From: an uncultured Ignatzschineria sp.
GTDB lineage: Bacteria > Pseudomonadota > Gammaproteobacteria > Cardiobacteriales > Wohlfahrtiimonadaceae
Assembly (NCBI GenBank): GCA_947632245.1
Contig: CANRON010000002.1
Location: forward strand, 1-60,397
DNA: 60,397 nt
Reading direction: 5' to 3'
Numbering within the stretch: position 1 is the first letter of the stretch; every line of letters begins with the position of its first letter. Shown here piece by piece: positions 9,097-17,250 of this stretch. The position numbers were made by a program, and so were the translations under genes. Under the pieces are notes generated by a model. It saw only the letters and a list, made by a program, of their open reading frames with translations, was not told where the DNA came from and searched no databases.

Positions 9097-10281
9097 ATGA
9101 CAAAAGAGATGGGTAAACGTATTTTAATTTCAGGCGCGGGGCCAATTGGGCTCTCTTTTGCGTTGGGATTGAAAGATTCACCATTATCAATTGTGGTGGT
9201 GGATCAACAGCCACGGCCGACGATTGAATTATTGGCGCAAGATACAAGAATGATCGCGCTCTCCCATCGCTCGGTAAAATTCTTAGAAACGCTCAATATT
9301 TGGCAAGTATTAAAACAGTACGCAACGCCGATAGAGAGTGTACATATCTCTGAGAAAGGTTATGCAACTAAAGTTGAGCTGTTTGCGTCTGACCATAATC
9401 TACATGATTTTGGCGCGTTAATCCCCCTGGGGCGATTAGTGCTCTGTATGCTTGAAGCGATTGATGCATGTGACAATATTACCTATCTTGATGATACGCG
9501 GTTAGTGCATTACGATGTGAATCACATTAATCGCCGGGATATTGCGACGTGTACTTTGCAAACAGGTAGAGAGATGCATACTGAGGATTTTGACTGGGTT
9601 ATTGCGGCAGAAGGGATGAATTCCCACTTACGAATGCTCTCTGGCATTGAATCATTTCATACGGATTATGGACAAGTTGCGGTGATTGCAAGAGCACGAT
9701 TTACGGAGCCGCATCACAATATGGCATATGAACGCTTTACCAGTGATGGACCACTTGCATTATTACCCGTCGGCAGTCATGAGATGGCTGTGGTCATGAT
9801 TGCAGATAGTACAGAAAAAGAGCGCTGGCAAAATGCATCGAATGAAACATTCTCCAATGAAGTGATTTACCGCATAGGTTATGGTCTTGGTGATATTGAA
9901 GCGGTGACCGATCGCCATGTGTGGGACTTGACGATGATGGTACCAAAATCGGTATGTAAACCGTGTTTAACGTTAGTGGGTAACAGTGCGCATTCGCTAC
10001 ACCCCATTGCTGGGCAAGGTTTAAATTTAGGATTTAGGGATTGTGAGTTATTACTCCCCTATTTTATGGGCGGTACAATCCCTTCCCTTCATGATTTAGC
10101 ACGCTATCAGCGTGAAAGACGACATGATGTTGTGAAAGTGGTAGGGGCGACAGACTTTTTAGTGCGCGGCTTTGGGATTGATCTGCCGGGCGCTGCGCAA
10201 ATTCGAAATATCGCGCTTCGTAGTGTGAATTTCCTGACGCCACTTAAAAAGCGAATTGCGAAATTTGGCATGGGTTATTAG
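9097..10281 (+). CDS. ubiH: Ubiquinone ring hydroxylase UbiH
   Basis: A 394-residue class A flavoprotein monooxygenase of aerobic ubiquinone synthesis; UbiH acts at the C1 step. The N-terminal dinucleotide fold has GAGPIG. DTRMIALSHRSVKFLETLNIW is the UbiH-type flavin-contact region, and the GNSAHSLHPIAGQGLNLG motif binds FAD near residue 300. AAGGA lies upstream of ATG 9097. A second family member follows 91 bases later, the arrangement also known from the E. coli ubiH-ubiI locus. pepP and ygfB, which precede ubiH there, are missing here. Confidence 0.9.
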   Translation: MTKEMGKRILISGAGPIGLSFALGLKDSPLSIVVVDQQPRPTIELLAQDTRMIALSHRSVKFLETLNIWQVLKQYATPIESVHISEKGYATKVELFASDHNLHDFGALIPLGRLVLCMLEAIDACDNITYLDDTRLVHYDVNHINRRDIATCTLQTGREMHTEDFDWVIAAEGMNSHLRMLSGIESFHTDYGQVAVIARARFTEPHHNMAYERFTSDGPLALLPVGSHEMAVVMIADSTEKERWQNASNETFSNEVIYRIGYGLGDIEAVTDRHVWDLTMMVPKSVCKPCLTLVGNSAHSLHPIAGQGLNLGFRDCELLLPYFMGGTIPSLHDLARYQRERRHDVVKVVGATDFLVRGFGIDLPGAAQIRNIALRSVNFLTPLKKRIAKFGMGY

Positions 10282-10372
10282 TACGCATTAGGCAATGACA
10301 CGTATTCGGAAAGCGTTATCGCGAGAATGAAGCATAATGATTTCCCACTGATCGATAGAGAAGGAAGATAAA

Positions 10373-11584
10373 ATGAGTAACCGTTATGACGTAATTATCA
10401 ATGGCGCCGGGTTAGTGGGCTCAAGCATTGCAATTGGTCTTGCAAAAGCAGGTTTTAAAGTATTAGTCATTGAATTTAATCCGCTTGCAAAACTCTATCC
10501 GACAGAAGATTACGGTCTTCGTGTATCGGCATTTACGCCGTCAAGTAAAAAATGGTTAGAGTATGTCGATGCTTGGGATGGCATTATGCATACAGGGCGC
10601 ATTACCCCTTTTCTACATATGCACGTTTGGGATGAAGGTGGGCGCGGTGAACTCACTTTTGATGCCGAAGGAACAGGCTCTGATGCGCTGGGCTGGATAA
10701 TGGATAATGAAGCAACACAAGGTATTTTGATCGACCGCGCATTAACGCTTGATCTCATTAAAATTGTGGATAATACCAAGCTAGAATCCTTCACGCGTGA
10801 AAATGGCGAAGTGACAGTCACGCTGAGTAATGGCGATGAATATATTTCTGAATTAATTATTGGCGCTGATGGCGGTAGATCATTAGTGCGTGATTGGGCG
10901 AATATTCCAACGACGGGTTGGAGCTATGGGCAGAAAACGATTGTAGGGCAAGTCAGACCTGAAAAAAGCCATGAGAATACTTGTTGGCAGCGTTTTTTAG
11001 ATAATGGTCCTTTAGCACTCCTCCCTTTAAGTGATGGGCGCTGTTCACTCGCGTGGCATACGACTTATGAAGAAGCAGATGCCTTATTAGCGCTGGATGA
11101 AGAAGCTTTTTCACAGCGATTGACGGAAGGCTTTGAGGGGCGATTTGGTAAAATAGAAGTAGCAGGGAAACTCGGGGCGTATCCGCTGCGACTGAATCAC
11201 GCACAAACATATGTGCGGGAAAACTTTGCGCTCGCAGGCGATGCGGCGCACTCTATTCATCCGCTGGCCGGCTTAGGGGTGAATATTGGGTATTTGGATT
11301 CTGCCACTTTAGTCGAAGAACTCATTAACGCAAAAAAGGCAGGAATTCCACTGGGTGATTTAACAATGTTAAAACGCTATGAAAAGCGACGAAAAACGCA
11401 TAATATGTTGATCATGGGGTCGATGGATCTCTTTAAGAGAAGTTCGACAAGCCAATCCCGCCTTGTAAAGGGCATGAGAAACTTAGGATTATCGACCGCC
11501 GATAAGCTTCCGTTTGTGAAAAAGAAGCTCGCAAGAATAGCAATGGGGTATTATGGCGATATTCCTAGTTTTGTTAAACCATAG
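10373..11584 (+). CDS. ubiI: FAD-dependent ubiquinone hydroxylase, UbiI-like
   Basis: A 403-residue paralogue of the preceding gene with GAGLVG at residues 12-17, LRVSAFTPSSKKWLEYVDAWD and the FAD motif GDAAHSIHPLAGLGVNIGYLD. UbiI hydroxylates ring C5 in ubiquinone synthesis. The position directly after ubiH and the VisC-like N terminus favour UbiI. UbiF or a broader-specificity UbiL/UbiM type cannot be excluded without a tree. AGGAAG sits ahead of ATG 10373. Only 14 bases separate its stop from the coiled-coil gene, so co-transcription is likely. Confidence 0.85.
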   Translation: MSNRYDVIINGAGLVGSSIAIGLAKAGFKVLVIEFNPLAKLYPTEDYGLRVSAFTPSSKKWLEYVDAWDGIMHTGRITPFLHMHVWDEGGRGELTFDAEGTGSDALGWIMDNEATQGILIDRALTLDLIKIVDNTKLESFTRENGEVTVTLSNGDEYISELIIGADGGRSLVRDWANIPTTGWSYGQKTIVGQVRPEKSHENTCWQRFLDNGPLALLPLSDGRCSLAWHTTYEEADALLALDEEAFSQRLTEGFEGRFGKIEVAGKLGAYPLRLNHAQTYVRENFALAGDAAHSIHPLAGLGVNIGYLDSATLVEELINAKKAGIPLGDLTMLKRYEKRRKTHNMLIMGSMDLFKRSSTSQSRLVKGMRNLGLSTADKLPFVKKKLARIAMGYYGDIPSFVKP

Positions 11585-11598
11585 ATAAGGATTTTATT

Positions 11599-11850
11599 GT
11601 GTCAGAAACATTAAAGACAGCCCTCGATACATTAGAGCGCAAAATTACAGCGCTCGGAGAAGAGAAGAATCGTTTTGCAAATGCCTTAAAAACATCTGAA
11701 GAGCAATATCAATCACTTCAGGTTGATTTTACGAGTTTTAAACAATCAATGGAGCAGGAAAATGCTCGCTTAGCGGCAGATAATGCACTGTTGTCAGAGA
11801 AATTAAATAAGTTGATTTCTCGGGTTGAATCAATGAGTCAGAATTTTTAG
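11599..11850 (+). CDS. Small coiled-coil protein upstream of zapA (TIGR02449/ZapB-like)
   Basis: An 83-residue, entirely helical protein with a heptad pattern (LDTLERKITALGEEKNRF, then ENARLAADNALLSEKLNKL) and no Cys, signal peptide or membrane segment. Small coiled-coil proteins of this kind commonly precede zapA in gammaproteobacteria. The call rests on length, coiled coil and position. The start is GTG 11599 after AAGG. A role near the Z-ring is inferred from context only. Confidence 0.7.
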   Translation: MSETLKTALDTLERKITALGEEKNRFANALKTSEEQYQSLQVDFTSFKQSMEQENARLAADNALLSEKLNKLISRVESMSQNF

Positions 11851-11859
11851 GAGCTTACA

Positions 11860-12141
11860 ATGTCAGAAACAGTAGTGGTACCTGTAAGAATAGCGAATGA
11901 AGAGTTCCCGATTAGTACCCCCAAATCAGAAGAAGATGTATTAAGAGAATCAGCGCTCCGCTTAGACAGAGAGATTGCCAAGCTGCGTGAAAAAGGTAGA
12001 CTCTCGCTTGAGAAAGCCGCGATTATGGCAGGCATTATTTTAGCGAGTGAGTTAGTCCGTGCAGAAAAAGGGATTGAACTCACAGAATTTAAGCTGAGAG
12101 AACAGCTAGTTGAACTTACCAAAAAAGTGGATGAGTTTTAA
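11860..12141 (+). CDS. zapA: Cell division protein ZapA
   Basis: ZapA binds FtsZ and bundles protofilaments at midcell. The 93-residue product has the N-terminal globular head (PVRIANEEFPIS, EEDVLRESALRLDREIAKLRE), then the AAIMAGIILASELVRAE helix and a C-terminal coiled coil. GGAG stands eight bases before ATG 11860, just nine bases after the coiled-coil gene's stop. A strong terminator at 12193 closes the ubiH-zapA unit. Confidence 0.92.
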   Translation: MSETVVVPVRIANEEFPISTPKSEEDVLRESALRLDREIAKLREKGRLSLEKAAIMAGIILASELVRAEKGIELTEFKLREQLVELTKKVDEF

Positions 12142-12192
12142 GCCGTAAAATTGATCGGTATATCCTCTATATCAAGTCTCTAAAAAATTATC

Positions 12193-12218
12193 AAAAAAGC
12201 GTTTCCGAACGCTTTTTT
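12193..12218 (+). terminator. Rho-independent terminator after zapA
   Basis: A perfect 11-bp stem AAAAAAGCGTT/AACGCTTTTTT around a TCCG loop; symmetrical enough to work on both strands. Confidence 0.9.
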
Positions 12219-12485
12219 GCTATCGCAGCTTTAATTCCGAGTTGTACTGGTATCTATTTTAAATTTTATGAATGATGATTGCGCTTAAAAGGGCTTCATA
12301 TCGCGGGACTGTTTGGCGATTAAAATGAGATTAGGGTATGTAGATCACGCCAAAAGACAATATTGCCGGCATTTCCTGCTAAATAATTGCAAATATAGTA
12401 AGCCCGATAGATAATTGAGATCAATTTATAGATATATCGATTATGGCAGTATTAATAATAAACTTAATTTCATGAGGAGAAATGT
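12219..12485. other. Intergenic region between zapA terminator and HIT gene
   Basis: In many gammaproteobacteria ssrS (6S RNA) lies here, so I looked for it. I could not recognise the closing stem or the central bubble. What is visible is a 7-bp inverted repeat TTTGGCG/CGCCAAA (12312-12318 with 12348-12354) and otherwise AT-rich sequence leading to the HIT gene's ribosome-binding site GAGGAG. Confidence 0.3.
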
Positions 12486-12896
12486 ATGGCTTTAAATGAA
12501 GAGCTAGCAAAAAATAGTCGTCTTGTCACGGATCTTCCATTATGTGAGGTTCGAATTCAAAATGAGGCGCGTTTCCCTTGGATTCTTTTAGTACCTAAAC
12601 GTGATGATATTGAAGAAATTATTGATCTCTCGATTGAAGATCAAGAGCAGCTATTAAAAGAGATGGGCATGGCATCGAAAGTGATGCAGGATTGTTTTAA
12701 TGCGGATAAGTTGAATATTGGTGCGCTGGGAAATATCGTCAGGCAGCTGCATGTTCATGTGATCGCACGTTATGAAACAGATCTTGCATGGCCGAATCCT
12801 GTATGGGGCTATTTTGAACTGAGTACACAATACGGTGCAGATGCGCTTGAACGCCGCGTGAAACTGATCAAAGATGCATTTGATAAGCTCGTTTAA
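12486..12896 (+). CDS. HIT-domain nucleotide hydrolase
   Basis: A 136-residue histidine-triad protein. The active-site segment is QLHVHVIAR (about residues 91-99). The first two histidines of the HxHxHxx triad are present and the third position is Ile, which is common in this bacterial branch (FHIT-like dinucleoside polyphosphate or adenylyl hydrolases). FPWILLVPKRDDIEEIIDL is the usual beta-hairpin and helix ahead of it. GAGGAG sits six bases before the ATG. The substrate cannot be assigned. Confidence 0.85.
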   Translation: MALNEELAKNSRLVTDLPLCEVRIQNEARFPWILLVPKRDDIEEIIDLSIEDQEQLLKEMGMASKVMQDCFNADKLNIGALGNIVRQLHVHVIARYETDLAWPNPVWGYFELSTQYGADALERRVKLIKDAFDKLV

Positions 12897-12950
12897 TTTT
12901 AACCCGTAATGATATTAAGGGTATTCACTTTATATGATGAATAAAAACCT

Positions 12951-14117
12951 ATGATGGCAATCATTCAAAAGTTAGAAGCCTGGCTCTGGTCTGAGACAGG
13001 TTCTTTTTTGTGGGCAAGACGCTTATTGCAATTGCTCTATCGCATTGCGGTGCAATACAATCAGGCGAACTTTAAAGAGCGCGCGCAAGCTTTAACCTAT
13101 ACGACGATGTTATCGATAGTTCCTTTAATGGCGATCACATTCTCGGTTTTAGCCGGTTTTGGTGTGCATAATGAGCTAGAGCCTCTTATGCTTAAAGGGT
13201 TGTCATTTTTAGGGGAAAAAAATGCGAAAGACTTTGCTGGGGTATTGATCGGGTTTGTAGAAAATACCCGCGGCGTTATTCTGGGCGGGGTAGGGCTTTT
13301 AGTGCTGCTCTATACCGTGATTAACTTGATGACAACGATTGAGTCGGCATTTAATCGGATATGGCGTGTCAGTAAAGGGCGGAACCTGAAAGAGCAGATT
13401 CTTGCCTATGTGGTTGTGATCTTAATTGGTCCTATCTTGGCCTTTATCGCCCTCTCATTTTTATCGAGCTCTATTTTCTTTAAGGTGGGTGGATATGTCA
13501 CCGATCCCTTACTAAACTTCTTATTGAGCCAAGCCTTTACAATTTTTGTTGTCACGATTGTTATTTGGCTCGGATATATCTTTATTACATTCCGAAAGGT
13601 AGATTGGATTCCGGCATTAATCGGGGCGATTTTTGCGGCGAATGCCTGGTATTTTGTGGGTAAGCTCTTTACGCAATTTGTGGTTCTGTCGGGCAAACAA
13701 TCTCAGATCTATTCTGGATTTGCGAGTGTCGTTCTCTTTATTATGTGGATGTATCTCTCATGGATCATTGTTTTGGTGGGCAATCAAATTGCTTACTATT
13801 TACAATTTAGAGACCATATCGCCCATGATGATGATCAAACGGTTAAACCGAGCCAAGTGGAAGTCACGCTCTGTCTTGAGGCAAAAGATATTGATCGTCA
13901 AGAGTGGGTTGTGAAGCATGTGAAAAGCCAGTCGATCGATATCTCTACGCCACAAGAGGGTGAAGTAACACCTGAGAGAGCGGGTAGTCTTGAATCTGTG
14001 GTAACACTCAATGAGCTGAAAGATGGACCGAAGTTGAATGTCACCAGTAATATCGAAATATCTGAAGCAGAAGATAGTCGCAATATCGTAGAAATAAAAA
14101 ATAGTCATAAGGATTAG
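12951..14117 (+). CDS. yihY: YihY-family inner-membrane protein (UPF0761)
   Basis: The N-terminal 285 residues match the YihY family, once misnamed RNase BN. The signature ALTYTTMLSIVPLMAITFSVLAGFG opens a run of about six membrane helices, with SAFNRIWRV and FASVVLFIMWMYLSW as conserved segments. Its biochemical role is unknown. The product has 388 residues, roughly 95 longer than E. coli YihY. The extra C-terminal tail is hydrophilic and acidic, probably cytosolic and disordered. Only three bases separate the stop from the ycgN start, so the two are probably co-translated. Confidence 0.85.
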   Translation: MMAIIQKLEAWLWSETGSFLWARRLLQLLYRIAVQYNQANFKERAQALTYTTMLSIVPLMAITFSVLAGFGVHNELEPLMLKGLSFLGEKNAKDFAGVLIGFVENTRGVILGGVGLLVLLYTVINLMTTIESAFNRIWRVSKGRNLKEQILAYVVVILIGPILAFIALSFLSSSIFFKVGGYVTDPLLNFLLSQAFTIFVVTIVIWLGYIFITFRKVDWIPALIGAIFAANAWYFVGKLFTQFVVLSGKQSQIYSGFASVVLFIMWMYLSWIIVLVGNQIAYYLQFRDHIAHDDDQTVKPSQVEVTLCLEAKDIDRQEWVVKHVKSQSIDISTPQEGEVTPERAGSLESVVTLNELKDGPKLNVTSNIEISEAEDSRNIVEIKNSHKD

Positions 14118-14120
14118 ACG

Positions 14121-14609
14121 TTGTCACAGGAATTAGAACACATAGTAAGCGAGGCGCAGGTATCCCTTGATAAGTTTTGGGAAAAACCATTAGCAGAGTT
14201 ATCAAAGGCACAGTGGGAAGCACTGTGTGATGGTTGTGGCTTATGCTGTATTAATAAAATTGAAGATGAAGATACCGATGAAGTATTTTTTACAAATGTG
14301 GCATGTAATCTTTTAGATCTGAAAACCTGTCAATGTCGGCATTATCCAACAAGGCATGAGTATGTGCCGGAGTGTATAGAGCTTTCGATAGAGGATATTG
14401 ATCTTTTTGGTTGGTTGCCGCAGACGTGTGCTTATCGCGTAAGACATGAAGGGAAACCTTTACCGAAGTGGCATTACTTGATTTCTGGTAGTCGTGAGTT
14501 TGTGCAGGAGCGAAGATTACTGAAGAATGTGAAGCTTATTCATGAAAGACAGATGAAAGTGAATCGTGATTTAGAGGATTACATCGTTGAAGAGTTGAGT
14601 GATCTTTAA
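14121..14609 (+). CDS. ycgN: YcgN-family cysteine-cluster protein (UPF0260)
   Basis: A 162-residue YkgJ/UPF0260-type protein with conserved cysteines in CDGCGLCC (about residues 36-43), then ACNLLDLKTCQCRHYPTR and PECIEL, a pattern suggesting metal or Fe-S binding. No reaction is known. The start is TTG 14121, three bases after yihY, with AGGA overlapping the yihY end. The LFGWLPQTCAYR and KPLPKWHYLISG segments match the family closely. Confidence 0.88.
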   Translation: MSQELEHIVSEAQVSLDKFWEKPLAELSKAQWEALCDGCGLCCINKIEDEDTDEVFFTNVACNLLDLKTCQCRHYPTRHEYVPECIELSIEDIDLFGWLPQTCAYRVRHEGKPLPKWHYLISGSREFVQERRLLKNVKLIHERQMKVNRDLEDYIVEELSDL

Positions 14610-14771
14610 CGTAAGGTGAAGTAAAGCATAGAGAAAGAAGTATGGTTGCACTTTTTCAAGCGCTAGGGCTTAGTATATTGCTTTCAGGATAATTGAAAGT
14701 AAGTAGAAAAAACTGAAATACTTTGTAGGCCAAGCGTGATACTGAAGCGTAAACAATAAAAGAGGGAAATA

Positions 14772-15248
14772 ATGACAAATCAATTAACGCATCTTAATGA
14801 TCAAGGCGAAGCGCATATGGTGGATGTGAGCGATAAAGCCATCACGAAGCGAATCGCAGTTACAACGGGCAAAATTACGATGAATGATGCAGCGTTTAAG
14901 GCGCTTGTTGAAGAGAAGGTATCAAAGGGAAATGTGCTCGGTGTTGCGCGGATTGCTGCGATTCAAGCGGCTAAGAGAACAGCAGATTTGATTCCGCTTT
15001 GTCATCCGCTACCCCTTACAAAAGTGAACGTGGAATTTGAACTAGTCCCCGACAATAACAGCGTGATCGCAGAAGTTGAAGTGGTGACAAAAGGGGTGAC
15101 AGGGGTCGAGATGGAAGCTTTAACCGCAACATCAGTTGCGTTACTGACCATTTATGATATGTTAAAGGCAATTGATAAACGAATGATCATCTCCGATATT
15201 GCACTCGAAAGTAAGCAGGGTGGAAAAAGCGGTGATTTTGTTCGTTAA
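14772..15248 (+). CDS. moaC: Cyclic pyranopterin monophosphate synthase MoaC
   Basis: MoaC converts the MoaA product 3',8-cyclo-GTP into cPMP, the first stable molybdopterin precursor. The 158-residue enzyme has DLIPLCHPLPLTKV around 72-85 and the catalytic YDMLKAIDK segment with D129 and K132. GKSGDF is near the end. GAGGG precedes ATG 14772. moaA, moaB, moaD and moaE are not present in this window, so moaC stands apart from the usual moa operon. Confidence 0.96.
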   Translation: MTNQLTHLNDQGEAHMVDVSDKAITKRIAVTTGKITMNDAAFKALVEEKVSKGNVLGVARIAAIQAAKRTADLIPLCHPLPLTKVNVEFELVPDNNSVIAEVEVVTKGVTGVEMEALTATSVALLTIYDMLKAIDKRMIISDIALESKQGGKSGDFVR

Positions 15249-15260
15249 TAAACGGATTTA

Positions 15261-15289
15261 TTGCAAAAATTTGTGCAATAGATTAATAT
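15261..15289 (+). promoter_or_regulatory. Possible promoter for yceD-rpmF
   Basis: TTGCAA (15261-15266) and TAATAT (15284-15289) are 17 bases apart. Each matches the sigma-70 consensus at four of six positions, and the element ends 32 bases before the yceD start. Confidence 0.35.
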
Positions 15290-15320
15290 ATCCCTCTTTT
15301 ATTAGAATTGATGGTGTTCT

Positions 15321-15830
15321 TTGAATTACTCTACATTAACCATATGGCATGCTATTGATCAACGTCTTATTGTTGAAAATGAGCGTCTCCCAAAAAAACT
15401 GTTTCCTCGTTTAGAAGAAGCAGTGGAAGCGATCAATGGTGACATTGTTTTATCCTTCGAGGCAGGTCTCGATGAAAATCAGCATAAGAGCATTACAGGA
15501 CACGCTTCTGTCAATGTCGATGTTGAGTGTCAGCGCTGTCTTGAACCATTCCCGCTTGATGTGAACGTCGATTTCCGATGGATTCCTGTCAAGAGTGAAT
15601 ATGAAGCAGAGCTTGTTGGAGATGATGCAGATGTCATCGTGATTGAGGATGCGGATATCATTAGCTTCTTATATCATCTTGAAGACGAACTGCTGATGGC
15701 TCTGCCGATTATCCCTTATCACGAGGAAAATCAGCCGTGCGAAGGGCGTGAGTTTTTAAAGAATCAGGAGCTGCCAGAAGAAGAGGATAAGAAAAATCCT
15801 TTTGCTGTTCTGTCAGATCTATTGGATTAG
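15321..15830 (+). CDS. yceD: YceD/DUF177 family protein
   Basis: A 169-residue member of DUF177, linked in plants and bacteria to 23S rRNA accumulation. The VECQRCLEPFPLDV motif (CxxC near residues 72-75) and the acidic C-terminal half with EDELLMALPIIPYH are characteristic. The start is TTG 15321, reading MNYSTLTIWHAIDQ. It directly precedes rpmF, the conserved order in bacteria, which supports the call. A link to ribosome assembly is family knowledge, not something this sequence shows. Confidence 0.88.
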   Translation: MNYSTLTIWHAIDQRLIVENERLPKKLFPRLEEAVEAINGDIVLSFEAGLDENQHKSITGHASVNVDVECQRCLEPFPLDVNVDFRWIPVKSEYEAELVGDDADVIVIEDADIISFLYHLEDELLMALPIIPYHEENQPCEGREFLKNQELPEEEDKKNPFAVLSDLLD

Positions 15831-15881
15831 ATAGTAATTTCTATCACTTGAAAGAATATAGTGTAATTAGGAGTAGTTAAA

Positions 15882-16076
15882 ATGGCTGTACAAAAATCGA
15901 AGGTAACACGTTCAAAAAGAGGAATGCGTCGTGCGCATGATTTCTTAACTGCACGTCCTGTAAGTATTGATCAAACATCTGGTGAGACGCATTTACGTCA
16001 TCACGTTACTGCTGACGGTTTCTACCGCGGTCGTAAAGTAATCACTAAAAACGAACAAGTTGTAGATCAAGAATAA
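15882..16076 (+). CDS. rpmF: 50S ribosomal protein L32
   Basis: A 64-residue basic protein opening [20 protein letters not shown], the signature start of L32, followed by [14 protein letters not shown]. It lacks the zinc-binding cysteines found in some L32 forms. TAGGAG precedes ATG 15882. Two hairpins downstream separate it from plsX, while yceD, rpmF, plsX, fabH and fabD keep the usual order. Confidence 0.97.
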   Translation: MAVQKSKVTRSKRGMRRAHDFLTARPVSIDQTSGETHLRHHVTADGFYRGRKVITKNEQVVDQE

Positions 16077-16154
16077 TCCTAATTTTTATTAGGATCGATA
16101 GACAATTATCGAAAAACCTACGCATGATCTTGGTCGAAGATAGCGTAGGTTTTT
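16076..16154 (+). terminator. Hairpin plus terminator/attenuator between rpmF and plsX
   Basis: A first 7-bp hairpin ATCCTAA/TTAGGAT (16076-16095) overlaps the end of rpmF. A second stem, AAAACCTACGC/GCGTAGGTTTT (16113-16123 with 16143-16153), is followed by further Ts. It would lower plsX-fab transcription relative to L32. Confidence 0.75.
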
Positions 16155-16193
16155 TATTATTATATTTATAGAAAAGAATTAGGAATCGCCAAA

Positions 16194-17240
16194 GTGATCG
16201 AAAATAATCGGGTGCAAATTAAACTTGCGGTAGACATGATGAGTGGCGACAATGGCGCCCCTGAATTTTTACCTGCAGTCATCAACGCGTTAACTGCACA
16301 TGATAACCTTTCAATTTTAGCGGTCGGGAAAGAAGAGGTATTAAAACCCCTTCTACTTAATGAGGCTTTTTATAAAGCCGGAAGAATTGAGTTAATCCCA
16401 GCGACAGAGGTTGTAGAGATGGATGATGCACCGCAAAGTGCATTACGTAATAAAAAAGATTCATCAATGCGCGTAGCAATTAATTGTGTGAAATCAGGAC
16501 AAGCAGATGCAGCAATGTCTGCCGGTAATACCGGTGCGCTTCTTGCAACGGCGAAGTTTGTATTGAAAACATTGCCCGGGATTATGCGCCCTGCAATCTG
16601 TACGTCAATCCCCTCTTTAAGAGCGCGTGGCTATGTCCATATGCTCGATTTAGGGGCTAATGTAGACGTCTCTCCAGAACATCTCTATCAATTTGCCGTG
16701 ATGGGATCACTTCTCTCATCAGTTGTCAGTGGTGATCCTGCACCTAAAGTCTCATTAATGAATATTGGCACGGAAGCAATGAAGGGTAATGAGCTTGTTC
16801 GGGGAACGGTTCCTTTAATGGAAGGCTCTGACTTAAACTACATTGGCTTTACTGAGCCGGATGGTATTTTCTTCGATGACGTTGATGTCATTGTTTCAGA
16901 CGGTTTTACCGGAAACATTGCCCTTAAGACGCTGGAGGGAACTGTCAAAATGATGGTGAAGCTGCTTTCTAATTCTTATAAAAAAAATCTCTTCACAAAA
17001 TGTGCAGCGATTGTATCGATGCCTGTTTTTAAAGATTTGAAACAGGGTATTGACCCACGGAAACATAATGGTGCAAGCCTACTAGGACTTCGCGGAATCG
17101 TCGTGAAATCTCATGGGAATGCAGATCGTATCGCTTTTCAAAATGCAATTGAAATTTCTGTTAAGCTTGTAGAACAACAGATTATTGAAAAGATGAGAAA
17201 ACAATTTGATACTGCGGCGACAGAGCAGTCAGAAGAATAG
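16194..17240 (+). CDS. plsX: Phosphate acyltransferase PlsX
   Basis: PlsX makes acyl-phosphate from acyl-ACP to feed PlsY in phospholipid synthesis. The 348-residue product opens with the family motif LAVDMMSGDNGAPEFLPAV. MSAGNTGALLATAKF, MLDLGANVD, DGFTGNIALKTLEGT and GLRGIVVKSHGNAD follow. The start is GTG 16194, with AGGAA upstream. It peripherally binds the inner membrane. fabH starts ten bases after the stop, so the two are coupled. Confidence 0.96.
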   Translation: MIENNRVQIKLAVDMMSGDNGAPEFLPAVINALTAHDNLSILAVGKEEVLKPLLLNEAFYKAGRIELIPATEVVEMDDAPQSALRNKKDSSMRVAINCVKSGQADAAMSAGNTGALLATAKFVLKTLPGIMRPAICTSIPSLRARGYVHMLDLGANVDVSPEHLYQFAVMGSLLSSVVSGDPAPKVSLMNIGTEAMKGNELVRGTVPLMEGSDLNYIGFTEPDGIFFDDVDVIVSDGFTGNIALKTLEGTVKMMVKLLSNSYKKNLFTKCAAIVSMPVFKDLKQGIDPRKHNGASLLGLRGIVVKSHGNADRIAFQNAIEISVKLVEQQIIEKMRKQFDTAATEQSEE

Positions 17241-17250
17241 GTTAGGTAGG

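Noticed and set aside
12934-12954. Six-codon leader ORF (MMNKNL) overlapping the yihY start
   Set aside because: Too short, no strong ribosome-binding site, and no attenuation hairpin.
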